Source of the DNA: Desulfocicer vacuolatum DSM 3385
GTDB taxonomy: Bacteria > Desulfobacterota > Desulfobacteria > Desulfobacterales > Desulfobacteraceae
Assembly: GCF_900176365.1 (NCBI RefSeq)
Contig: NZ_FWXY01000006.1
Coordinates: 62,001-126,000 of the forward strand
DNA: 64,000 nucleotides
Direction: 5' to 3'
The position numbers were made by a program, and so were the translations under genes. Below the pieces are notes generated by a model. The model saw only the letters and a list, made by a program, of their open reading frames with translations, was not told the DNA's origin and searched no databases. Below, in pieces: positions 54,479 to 62,401 of the stretch. Position 1 is the first letter of the stretch. Each line of letters begins with the position of its first letter.

Positions 54479-55327
54479 ATGAAAACGAAAAATCTTGCGG
54501 CAAATTTTGACAATGCGGTTGAGCAGTTTGTCGAGTATATAAGCATCACATTTGATACTGCATTCAATGTGATCAGTGATATGATAGAAGGAGTCCTCAA
54601 CGGTATTGAAGCGCTTTTTCTTTTTCCTCCATTTTATCTGTTCATTATTTTTTTGGGGATTCTGGCATGGAAGACAGCAGGCAAAGGAATGGCCTTATTC
54701 ACAGTGGTGGGTTTCTACCTCTGCCATGCCATGAATCTCTGGGACGAAACCATGATAACCATGGCCCTGGTAGTAACATCTGTGATATTCACTTTGATTG
54801 TTGCCATTCCCCTGGGGGTTGTCGCCGGGTCCAACCGGAAGGTCAGTGATGTGACCCGGGTGTTGATGGATTTTCTACAGACCATGCCTCCTTATGTTTA
54901 TTTGATTCCTGCCATTGCCATATTGGGGTTTGGTGCCAGCCCTGCGGTTGTATCCACTTCCATTGTCGCCTTTGCACCGGCTGTGCGCCTCACAAGTCTT
55001 GGCATTCGGCAGGTGCCACTGGCCCATGTGGAGGTGGGACAGGCCTTTGGTGCCACTCCGGCCCAGGCTCTTTTTAAGATAAAACTGCCCTTTGCTTTGC
55101 CATCCATCATGGCCGGCGTGAACCAGAGTCTTATGCTGGCTTTGAGTATGGCTGTGATTGCCGGTATCATTGGTGCCGGGGGATTGGGAAAAGAGGTCTA
55201 TCGTGCCATTCGGGTTTTGGAGGTGGGCAAGGCATTTGATGCCGGTATCAGCATTGTTATTCTGGCCATTATTCTGGATCGTATTTCCCAGGGGGCTGTG
55301 AACATGATGACGAAGGAAGGAAATTAA
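54479..55327 (+). CDS. proW: Betaine ABC importer permease 1 (ProW-like)
   Basis: A 282-residue inner-membrane permease with the binding-protein-dependent transport domain: about six to seven helices after a 60-residue N-terminus, and the EAA loop VEVGQAFGATPAQALFKIKLP that docks on ProV. The segment PYVYLIPAIAILGFGASPAV is typical of ProW/OpuAB. It pairs with the next gene's product; the two starts and stops are two bases apart. The start at the ATG after GGGGGC has modest support. Confidence 0.9.
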   Translation: MKTKNLAANFDNAVEQFVEYISITFDTAFNVISDMIEGVLNGIEALFLFPPFYLFIIFLGILAWKTAGKGMALFTVVGFYLCHAMNLWDETMITMALVVTSVIFTLIVAIPLGVVAGSNRKVSDVTRVLMDFLQTMPPYVYLIPAIAILGFGASPAVVSTSIVAFAPAVRLTSLGIRQVPLAHVEVGQAFGATPAQALFKIKLPFALPSIMAGVNQSLMLALSMAVIAGIIGAGGLGKEVYRAIRVLEVGKAFDAGISIVILAIILDRISQGAVNMMTKEGN

Positions 55328-55329
55328 CC

Positions 55330-56163
55330 ATGGAATCTGCATATTTTTCAATTGGCAAGTATATTGCCACCTTGGTGGACTGGCTCAACGTCAATTATCC
55401 GGTGCCTTTTGAATTGTTAAGCGCCGCCATGGAGGGGTGTGTCAAGTTTTTGGAAATGTTGTTGATTACTCCCCATGCATCCATCATTATGATTGTTTTT
55501 TCCCTTGCCGCGTGGAAAATTGCCGGTGGAAAGGTTGCAGGGATAACTTTTTTGGGGCTTCTTTTCTGTTTTGCAATGAACTTGTGGAAGGCGACCATGC
55601 TCACCACGGCCCTGGTTATGGTTTCCACAGCTGCTGCTCTTTTGGTGGCCATTCCTTTGGGAATATGGTCGGCCACAAACAAGACCGTGGACAACATCAC
55701 CCGGCCCATCATGGACTTGATGCAGACCCTTCCACCCTGGGTATATCTCATTCCTGCAGTTATTTTGTTCAGTCTTGGCCGTGCGCCCGCTGTTATTGCA
55801 ACTGCGGTGTTTGCCATTCCCCCGGCCTTGCGATTGACAAGTCTTGGAATTAAAGGCGTGCCTTCAGATCAGCTGGAGGTGGGCAAAGCTTTTGGGGCCT
55901 CCCACAGTCAGGTGATCTGGAAAATACAGATTCCGGCGGCCCTGCCCAGCATCATGGCAGGTGTTAATCAATGTATCATGATGTCCCTTTCCATGGTGGT
56001 GCTGGCGGGTCTGATCGGTGCCGGAGGTCTGGGGGGAGAAGTGGTCCGGGGCTTGACCCGCATGATGATTGGCGTGGGGGTTAGATCCGGGCTTGCCATC
56101 GTTATCCTGGCCATTATTTTTGACCGTGTGACCCAGGGAATGGTGACCATGTCCAGACGTTGA
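55330..56163 (+). CDS. Betaine ABC importer permease 2 (ProW-like)
   Basis: A 277-residue paralogue of the preceding permease, with the same helix order, PWVYLIPAVILFSLGRAPAV and an EAA loop LEVGKAFGASHSQVIWKIQIP. Most ProU/OpuA systems use one permease as a homodimer, so two non-identical adjacent permeases suggest an obligate heterodimer, as in a few rhizobial and marine betaine importers. The downstream gap of 130 bases leads into the aconitase X genes on the same strand. Confidence 0.9.
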   Translation: MESAYFSIGKYIATLVDWLNVNYPVPFELLSAAMEGCVKFLEMLLITPHASIIMIVFSLAAWKIAGGKVAGITFLGLLFCFAMNLWKATMLTTALVMVSTAAALLVAIPLGIWSATNKTVDNITRPIMDLMQTLPPWVYLIPAVILFSLGRAPAVIATAVFAIPPALRLTSLGIKGVPSDQLEVGKAFGASHSQVIWKIQIPAALPSIMAGVNQCIMMSLSMVVLAGLIGAGGLGGEVVRGLTRMMIGVGVRSGLAIVILAIIFDRVTQGMVTMSRR

Positions 56164-56296
56164 TGCCCGGGCGATATTTTTGAATAATTCCATTTCGTTT
56201 GGAATCAACTTTTATCTTAACGATTCTGCGGCAGGAAAACATATTCCGGGAACGGTGTGATCATTAAAATTTAAATTATTTAAATGGCGGAAGTTT

Positions 56297-57562
56297 ATGT
56301 ATCTGACTGACTATGAAAAAGAACTGCTTGACGGTACCCATGGTGATGCCATGCAACTTGCCATGGGGGTTCTTTACGATCTTGGAAAGCATTACGGTGT
56401 TGAGCATTTTGTGGAAATCAGTGCCTGCCATGATGACAGCACGGTTTATCTGGGAGAAGCCCAGGTGGCCTTTGCAGAGCATCTGGTGGAATTGGGGGCA
56501 CGGTTCTGTGTGCCCACCACCACCAATGCCTGTGCATTGGACATGAAACGTTTTGCCAGGCAAAAACACGATGTGGGATTGATGACAGCCACCCGGCGCA
56601 TTGAGGCGGCCCATCTGGCCCTGGGGGCCATTGCCAGCTGGACCTGTGCGCCTTATCAGGCGGGATTTTCTCCGGCATTTGGGCAGCAGGTGGCCTGTGC
56701 AGAATCCAATGTCATTGCCTTTGTCAACTCCATTGTGGGAGCCCGCACCAATCGCTATGCCGGTCCCCTGGAACTTTTGGCCGGAATTACCGGGCGGGTA
56801 CCCTATTTCGGACTCCATGTCACTGAAAACCGCAAGGCCCGGGGACTTATTACACTGGGTGATGACATTACACCTGATATGTTTGAGTTTGATGATTTTT
56901 ATACCCTTGCAGCCTATGCCTATGGGGACATTGTGGGGGATCGGGTGTGGGCAATGGATGGTTTGCCCCCTTACATCAGCATGGATAATCTTAAAAACAT
57001 GAGTGCCACCATGGCCTCTTCCGGCGGTATTGCGCTTTTTCACCTGGTGGGCATTACACCGGAAGCCCAAACATTGGAAATGGCTTTCCAGGGAGAGCAG
57101 CCCAAAGAGGTTGTCACGTTGACGCGAAAGAGCATTGAAAATGCCGAAACCCAGTTGTGCAACGGGGATACAGGGTGCGACCTTGATCTTGTCACCCTGG
57201 GTTGCCCCCATTTTTCCTGTGCCGAATTTCTACAACTGGAACAAGCCCTGGGGGGAAGAAAAGTACATGCCAACACGCTGTTGTGGGTGTTCACCGGCCG
57301 GACCACCCGGGCCATGCTCAAAGACAGTGGTCAGCTGCACAGGTTGTCAAACCTGGGGGTTGAAGTGTTTGTGGACGGATGTTGCCTACAGCATCCCACC
57401 CAAAAGTGGGGAACCAAAACATTCATGTCAAATTCCGGTAAGTTTGGCACCTATTGCTTTGGGTTGACAGAGAGTCACCCTTTTTTGGGAACTATTTTTG
57501 AATGTGCCGAAAGTGCGGTGCAAGGTAAAGTCATACGGGAGAAAAAACCATGGTGGAACTAA
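56297..57562 (+). CDS. Aconitase X, large (catalytic) subunit; likely cis-3-hydroxy-L-proline dehydratase
   Basis: A 421-residue AcnX (DUF521) protein of the separate-subunit type. Candidate cluster or metal cysteines lie in TTTNACALDMKR (Cys79), LGCPHFSC (near 302-307), DGCCLQ (near 360-361) and TYCFG. AcnX bacterial members characterised so far dehydrate cis-3-hydroxy-L-proline to pyrroline-2-carboxylate, while archaeal ones dehydrate phosphomevalonate. The adjacent ornithine-cyclodeaminase-type reductase favours the proline role. It overlaps the small-subunit gene by 13 bases. The frame starts after GGCGGAAG. Confidence 0.85.
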   Translation: MYLTDYEKELLDGTHGDAMQLAMGVLYDLGKHYGVEHFVEISACHDDSTVYLGEAQVAFAEHLVELGARFCVPTTTNACALDMKRFARQKHDVGLMTATRRIEAAHLALGAIASWTCAPYQAGFSPAFGQQVACAESNVIAFVNSIVGARTNRYAGPLELLAGITGRVPYFGLHVTENRKARGLITLGDDITPDMFEFDDFYTLAAYAYGDIVGDRVWAMDGLPPYISMDNLKNMSATMASSGGIALFHLVGITPEAQTLEMAFQGEQPKEVVTLTRKSIENAETQLCNGDTGCDLDLVTLGCPHFSCAEFLQLEQALGGRKVHANTLLWVFTGRTTRAMLKDSGQLHRLSNLGVEVFVDGCCLQHPTQKWGTKTFMSNSGKFGTYCFGLTESHPFLGTIFECAESAVQGKVIREKKPWWN

Positions 57563-57981
57563 CCTGTACCTACGTCATTGCCCCCCGGGAACCCATGCGG
57601 GTGGAACTTTTATTTTCCCATGATCCCATCAGTTTTTTTGGCGGTGTCAATGCCGCCGATGGTCGGGTCCTGGATTATCGCCACGGTAATTATCAGCACT
57701 CCATGACCGATAAAGCCTTTGCCTTTCCCTTTGGAAAGGGAAGCAGCGGGGCAGGGCTTGTGCTGATGGAGATGGAACGATTGAAAACCGCCCCTGCCGC
57801 CATCATCAATATTCGAACGGATCCTGTTATTTTAACGGGCCCCCTGATCAGCAAACATTTCCATGATCAATTATTACCGGTGATCAACCTTTCACCGGAA
57901 GATTATGCCGGACTTGAAGGAAAGAAAGTTGTTGAACTTTTCCCCACAGGTAATACACTACGGGCATTCAACCAGGTCTGA
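57550..57981 (+). CDS. Aconitase X, small (swivel) subunit
   Basis: A 143-residue DUF126-type protein that completes the AcnX active site. The conserved glycine/serine loop FPFGKGSSGAGLVLMEM corresponds to the substrate-phosphate or carboxylate-binding loop of the family, here with a GSSGAG form where GSCSGS-like sequences are common; the second serine position is changed, which may affect substrate choice. DPVILTGPLISKHF and the FFGGVNAADGRVLDYRH opening are typical. It overlaps the large-subunit gene by 13 bases, so equal production is likely. Confidence 0.85.
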   Translation: MVELTCTYVIAPREPMRVELLFSHDPISFFGGVNAADGRVLDYRHGNYQHSMTDKAFAFPFGKGSSGAGLVLMEMERLKTAPAAIINIRTDPVILTGPLISKHFHDQLLPVINLSPEDYAGLEGKKVVELFPTGNTLRAFNQV

Positions 57982-58014
57982 CACCCCACACATACCTGCA
58001 TAAAGGAGAGTAAT

Positions 58015-58953
58015 ATGGAAATTTTTTCAGCAGAAGATCTGGCCCGGGTCATCACTTTAAAAAATACCGTTGAGGCCGTGGAAGCAGCTTTCTATGATTA
58101 TAATCAAGGCGACATTGTGCTTGGCGGACGATTAACGGCCCCCTGTGGACAACCCGGGGACTCTTCTTTGATTTTGCCCGCCACCCACACCGGAAAACAA
58201 TACTACGGATTCAAACAGGCCACCACCTTTGCCGGAAATACCCAAAAGGGCCTGCCCACGGTGCTCAGCCAGTATCTTCTTTACAGCAATGTCACAGGAG
58301 AGCTGCTTTCCATCATGGATTTCCTGGACATGACCAACTTTAAGACAGGGGCTGCTGCGGCCATTGCCACCAAATATCTGGCTTTACCCCATGCCCATGT
58401 GGTGGGCGTCATCGGCAGTGGCACCTTGTCCCGATCTGTTTTGGCGGCCATTTGTCAGGTCCGGGAAATAAAAGAGGTCAAGGTGTTTGATCTTAATGAA
58501 GAGCAGGCAAAGGCGTTTGCAGCCCATGCCAGAAAATCTCTTAATGTGAGATGTGAGGTGGCAGGTTCCAGCCGGGAATGTGTTCGAAATTCCCACATCC
58601 TTTGCACCTGTACCACCAGCCCCAGACCGGTGCTTGATGGGGATGATCTGTTACCGGGCTGTCACATCAATGCCATGGGTTCTTACAAGATTGACATGCA
58701 GGAACTGGACGAAAAAACCGTTAAAAGAGCGGCACTTATTGCCACGGACATACCCGAAGATACAGCTGCTGAGGCCGGAGATCTGGTGTGTCTGGCCGAT
58801 AAAAGTGATATTGTACCCCTTGATGCCATCATGGGGGGGCAGCAAAAGGGCAGGGGATCAGATAGCGACATTACCATTTATGAAAGTATCGGCTTTTCTG
58901 TTCTGGATCTGGCTTTGGCCGTCCTTGCCCATGAAAAGTGTTCTTCTGATTGA
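58015..58953 (+). CDS. Ornithine cyclodeaminase/mu-crystallin family reductase (pyrroline-2-carboxylate reductase-like)
   Basis: A 312-residue NAD(P)-dependent enzyme. The Rossmann motif VGVIGSGTLSRSVLAAI is at about 128-144, LGGRLTAPC and FKQATTF provide the substrate-site residues, and GCHINAMGSYKIDMQELD is the family's later signature. In bacteria that use cis-3-hydroxyproline, a member of this family reduces pyrroline-2-carboxylate to L-proline right after the AcnX step, which fits its place here. True cyclodeaminase, alanine dehydrogenase and other imine-reducing functions exist in the family. The RBS AAGGAGAG is strong. Confidence 0.87.
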   Translation: MEIFSAEDLARVITLKNTVEAVEAAFYDYNQGDIVLGGRLTAPCGQPGDSSLILPATHTGKQYYGFKQATTFAGNTQKGLPTVLSQYLLYSNVTGELLSIMDFLDMTNFKTGAAAAIATKYLALPHAHVVGVIGSGTLSRSVLAAICQVREIKEVKVFDLNEEQAKAFAAHARKSLNVRCEVAGSSRECVRNSHILCTCTTSPRPVLDGDDLLPGCHINAMGSYKIDMQELDEKTVKRAALIATDIPEDTAAEAGDLVCLADKSDIVPLDAIMGGQQKGRGSDSDITIYESIGFSVLDLALAVLAHEKCSSD

Positions 58954-59340
58954 TCCATACTGACAGCGTCTGTTCAACCGCTCCATTTGGTGAATATTGG
59001 ATCTGTCAAGCGGGTTTGTTTGGAAAATGCCGGTATCCATGACCTGATGTCAATTCAGATCAAAGGGCTGGAGGATTGTCTGGAGTGGAATAAGATATTT
59101 TTTTCCCCTGATGAGGATATTGATATGGATATTGTGGAAAAAGATGTTATCTCCACTGCACGCTCAATGATGAAGGAGACAGATATCGGTGCCTTTGTAT
59201 TGGAATGTACGGATTTGCCTCCCTTTGCCCATGGGATTCGGAAAGTTACAGGGCGACCTGTGTTTGATTTTGTTACATTGACCATTTTTGTATATCAGGG
59301 AATCTCGTCCGGAAGAGATGGGCAGCCGGGCCATGTTTGA
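58954..59340 (+). pseudogene. C-terminal remnant of an aspartate/glutamate/hydantoin racemase-family gene
   Basis: The frame is open from directly after the reductase stop, with only a TTG at 58987 and no ribosome site. The encoded 117 residues contain FVLECTDLPPFAHGIRKVTG and RPVFDFVTLTIF, which match the C-terminal half of Asp/Glu racemase-family proteins, including the second catalytic cysteine (ECTDLPP). The N-terminal half with the first cysteine is absent, so it is probably inactive. It suggests that the operon once carried a racemase or epimerase after the reductase. Confidence 0.55.
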
Positions 59341-59435
59341 ATAAAATTTTGGGAGATGCGGGGCCGGTCTCTTTATCGTTGCCGGTGTTCACGAATATAG
59401 AACCCAATGCCGTCAACAGAGTTGTCGTGAAAATT

Positions 59436-59487
59436 AAAAAGGGTGTTTTCAAAGGTTATACGTCGGCCTTTGCAAACACCTTTTTTT
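59436..59487 (+). terminator. Strong intrinsic terminator of the amine-catabolism operon
   Basis: AAAAAGGGTGTTTTCAAAGG pairs with CCTTTGCAAACACCTTTTTT, with one internal mismatch, followed by a T run. It lies 95 bases after the racemase remnant and separates the operon from the DUF3124 gene. Confidence 0.85.
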
Positions 59488-59551
59488 ATGTTACCACAAG
59501 TTTGAGAACGCTTTTCTCTAAACCGAAAGTTTTGACAAGGAGGGGAATTTT

Positions 59552-60034
59552 ATGAAAAAAATATATTTTTCACCGGTTTTGCTTGTGTGCTTTATCTTGA
59601 GCCAAATTCCCACTTCTGTCTACGCCGGCGAAACAACAGGTTTATCAAAGGGACAGACAATTTATGTCCCCGCATATTCCCATATTTACAGTGGAAATCA
59701 AGAAAGGCCCTTTTTATTGACTGTAACCGTCAGCATCAGAAATATTGATCCCGGGCAATCTATTACAATTATGTCTGTGGATTATTACGAAACCCAGGGC
59801 AATCTGCTGACACAATTTATGGAAACACCGGTTATTTTAAAACCGTTGGGAGCCATACGCTATGTGATCCCGGAAAAAGATAAAGCAGGCGGTTCCGGGG
59901 CTAATTTTATAGTTAAATGGAAATCTGGCAAATCTGTTAATCCCCCCATTGTTGAATCAATAATGATTGGTGCAAAATCCGGGCAGGGCATTTCTTTTAC
60001 CTCGCGCGGTCAGGCTATTATTACAGGCGAATAA
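59552..60034 (+). CDS. DUF3124 secreted protein
   Basis: A 160-residue protein with a signal peptide (SPVLLVCFILSQIPTSVYA-G) and the DUF3124 body: LSKGQTIYVPAYSHIYSG, VSIRNIDPGQSITIMSVDYY, GGSGANFIVKWKSG and VESIMIGAKSGQGISFTSRG. The family is common in Desulfobacterota and cyanobacteria; its function is unknown. GGAGGGG lies seven bases before the ATG. It forms its own unit after the strong terminator. Confidence 0.88.
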   Translation: MKKIYFSPVLLVCFILSQIPTSVYAGETTGLSKGQTIYVPAYSHIYSGNQERPFLLTVTVSIRNIDPGQSITIMSVDYYETQGNLLTQFMETPVILKPLGAIRYVIPEKDKAGGSGANFIVKWKSGKSVNPPIVESIMIGAKSGQGISFTSRGQAIITGE

Positions 60035-60238
60035 GACTGACACCGGCTTCTGCAGCTTTCATGGTAAGAGAACGATGGATTTCTGAATATTGACACGTGG
60101 GTCACCTTTCCATGGCGTTTTATAAACCTTGTGATTTGATTCTGATTGTCGAGCATCTCCAAAGTAAAAATCACACACTTTGCATAATTTTGAAAACTTT
60201 ACATCTTTTAAATTGTTTTAAGAAAATAGGAGGTTTCA

Positions 60239-60370
60239 GGCTTGGTTCTAAATTGGCCCACTTTGGGTAAAACCGACCATATAGCAATCTTTAAATAGTT
60301 GAAATTTATAACAATATTTAAGGATTGGCTATTTAGTATATAACCAGTGGGCGAAGTTAGAACCAAGCCC
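60239..60370. repeat. MITE family A, copy 2
   Basis: A 132-bp element with ends GGCTTGGTTCTAAATTGGCC and the reverse-complementary GGGCGAAGTTAGAACCAAGC. Its left 30 bases match the left end of the IS at 61.45 kb almost exactly, including CCCACTTTGGGTA. It lies right after the DUF3124 gene and abuts the antitoxin relic. Confidence 0.82.
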
Positions 60371-60383
60371 GAGGTTTCTTATT

Positions 60384-60566
60384 TTATTGTGCGGGTTGCG
60401 CCACCAGATGGATACCAAGAACCTTGGTTATTTTTTTGATGGTAGAAAAGGCTGGATTGCCCTCACCAGACAGTGATTTATAAAGGCTTTCACGATTGAG
60501 GCCTGCTTTTCTGGCTTGTGATGGGGTTGTCTGGCTTCTTACCCCAACCGGTGCAGCACCCTGCAA
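60384..60566 (-). pseudogene. Truncated HigA-type addiction-module antitoxin (HTH)
   Basis: The C-terminal 45 residues (ARKAGLNRESLYKSLSGEGN and STIKKITKVLGIHLVAQP) match the HTH of the probable addiction module antidote family. The first 18 residues (MQGAAPVGVRSQTTPSQ) do not match, and the family's usual N-terminus and toxin partner are missing. The 3' end is close to a MITE. It is most likely a relic. Confidence 0.65.
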
Positions 60567-60745
60567 TCTTTGATTGATGGTAAATTTTAATTTTTACGGA
60601 TCAATAACAATTTTTTTCAATGGTTTTAGGGAACTCAGCAACTTCTGCCCCGTAAATCATTGAACTCCGGGTTAAAAAAAACTTAAACTCACAAAAGATT
60701 GAGATAAAAGCAAGCCAAACAATAGTTTGATCTGTCTCCATTTTT

Positions 60746-61069
60746 TTAAAGATGAGCGCTATGTTCAGAAGATGTGTAAGGTTTGATCATTTGCAACTGT
60801 TGCTCTTCTGAAAACTTTGTACGATACAAATCCCAACGAAGTTGCAAATTCATCCAGAAACCTTCCGACATACTAAAGAATTTTGCCAAACGTAAAGCTG
60901 TACTGGGAGTAATACCCCGTCGTCCATTAATAATTTCATTAATTCGCTGGTAAGGAACATGAATTGCCTTGGACAAATCACGCTGGGTTATTGACATTGG
61001 AATCAAAAACTCCTCCATCAGCATTTTTCCGGGATGAGTAGGTTCCCTGAATTTCGGCACTCTAACCAT
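60746..61069 (-). CDS. higA: HigA antitoxin (XRE-type HTH)
   Basis: A 107-residue protein beginning MVRVPKFREPTHPGKMLMEE, the typical HigA/VapI opening, followed by the helix-turn-helix ITQRDLSKAIHVPYQRINEI and NGRRGITPSTALRLAKFF, then FWMNLQLRWDLYR. It neutralises the toxin encoded just upstream and represses the pair's promoter. A longer frame to 61165 overlaps the toxin gene and lacks family similarity in the extra 32 residues, so the ATG at 61069 is used. Confidence 0.9.
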   Translation of the reverse strand: MVRVPKFREPTHPGKMLMEEFLIPMSITQRDLSKAIHVPYQRINEIINGRRGITPSTALRLAKFFSMSEGFWMNLQLRWDLYRTKFSEEQQLQMIKPYTSSEHSAHL

Positions 61070-61091
61070 AATACTTGTACTCCCTATATCA

Positions 61092-61385
61092 TTAATGATA
61101 ATCGACAATTTCAACATTGTCTGCATTATCAGAATTCCATTCAAAACAGACTCGATACTGATCATTGATTCGAATACTATGCTGTCCTTCTCGACTGCCG
61201 GACAGCGCTTCCAAACGATTTCCCGGGGGAATTTTTAAATCGTCAAGATCCATTGCAGAATCAATCTGTTCAAGCTTTCGGATGACAATCTTCCATATAT
61301 GCCGTGGACATGACTTTCGGGCAGCTTTGCTGTTTTTCCCATCGAAAAGATCTTCAGTGGCCTGATTTTTAAATGACCGTATCAT
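61092..61385 (-). CDS. higB: HigB-type (RelE superfamily) toxin
   Basis: A 97-residue toxin starting MIRSFKNQATEDLFDG, with ARKSCPRHIWKIVIRKLEQI, PPGNRLEALSGSREGQHSIR and INDQYRVCFEW, the usual HigB pattern including the arginines and tyrosine used for ribosome-dependent mRNA cleavage. The order toxin then antitoxin, 22 bases apart, is typical of higBA and the reverse of most TA pairs. Fourteen additional residues upstream (to 61427) are not family-like. Confidence 0.9.
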   Translation of the reverse strand: MIRSFKNQATEDLFDGKNSKAARKSCPRHIWKIVIRKLEQIDSAMDLDDLKIPPGNRLEALSGSREGQHSIRINDQYRVCFEWNSDNADNVEIVDYH

Positions 61386-61448
61386 GTGTGCATGATAGCA
61401 TGGTGTCCATGCTATGTCCATGGGCAAAATAGAGGTTTACACCTAAAA

Positions 61449-62356
61449 TGGACTTGGTTCTAAGTTGCCCCACTTTGGGTAGCACCCAGCAGATAATAGG
61501 TAAGTTCTCAATAAGTCAGTGTGATTGTTAATTTTTGAAATAGTTGGGCCTTGCAATAAGACACTTTTCTTCTTATTTTAAATTTATAGTAAATTTCAAT
61601 TTAATCACGTTGAGTGCCGGAGATTGATATGGCTGTTAAAATCCCCAAAATTGATGAAATCCCTATAGAAGAGCAGAGTCCTCTGGTTTTAACGTTACTG
61701 GAATCCCTCAATGCACTTGCCGAAGAAAATAAGGCCCTCCGTGATGAAATTGCCATCCTTAAAGGTGAAAAAGCCAAACCGAAAATTAAGCCATCCAGTC
61801 TTGAAGGTCGTCGCAAAACCAAACCAGACTCTTCAAAAAACGCCCAGGTTCAGCCAAACGCCCTAAAACCCAAGCTCTTGAGATACATAAAACCATCAAG
61901 ATTCCTCCTTTAGATCTTCCTTCTGGCAGCATATTTAAAGGGTATAATGATTTTATTGTACAAGGGCTTGAGATGAGAACGCTTAACATCCGCTACCGCC
62001 TGGAAAGATGGGAATCTCCTGATGGCCTCCTTTTTACTGGAAAACTTCCTACTGAGCTGAAAGGATCTCATTTCGATGTAAATCTCAAACGGTTTATACT
62101 TTACCAGTATTATCATGGGCATGTAACTCAACCCATATTGTTGGAGCAATTGCGTGATATCGGATTTGATATTTCCTCGGGACAGATCAACAATATTATT
62201 AATGAAAACCATGATGAGTTTCACCATGAGAAAGATGACATCCTTGATATAGGCCTATCAGTCTCGACCCACATCATGCAAATGATATTGCCTGGTATAA
62301 ATTTGTGGGGTTTGGTCATAACATGGGCCACCGAGTATTTAACCAATGATGTTTGA
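61449..62356 (+). mobile_element. Truncated insertion sequence with IS66-like transposase remnants
   Basis: The left end (GACTTGGTTCTAAGTTGCCC at 61449) is followed by a transposase frame from 61629 (MAVKIPKIDEIPIEEQSPLV) that stops at 61911. The sense continues in the -1 frame after A_AAA_AAC at 61835-61841 and runs on through LDLPSGSIFKGYNDFIVQG into the second open frame at 61973, which reads RTLNIRYRLERWESPDG and FDISSGQINNIINENHDE. Similarity is lost after about 62265, and no right terminal repeat is seen, so the DDE catalytic part is missing. The element is dead, but its left end is the source of the family A MITE ends in this window. Confidence 0.7.
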
Positions 62357-62401
62357 TGCTTTTATAAATCAAACAGATGTCTGGAATTGCCCATCTTGTG
62401 A

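Noticed and set aside
59337-59555. A 72-codon frame between the racemase remnant and the DUF3124 gene
   Set aside because: It runs across a strong terminator hairpin and has no ribosome site or similarity.
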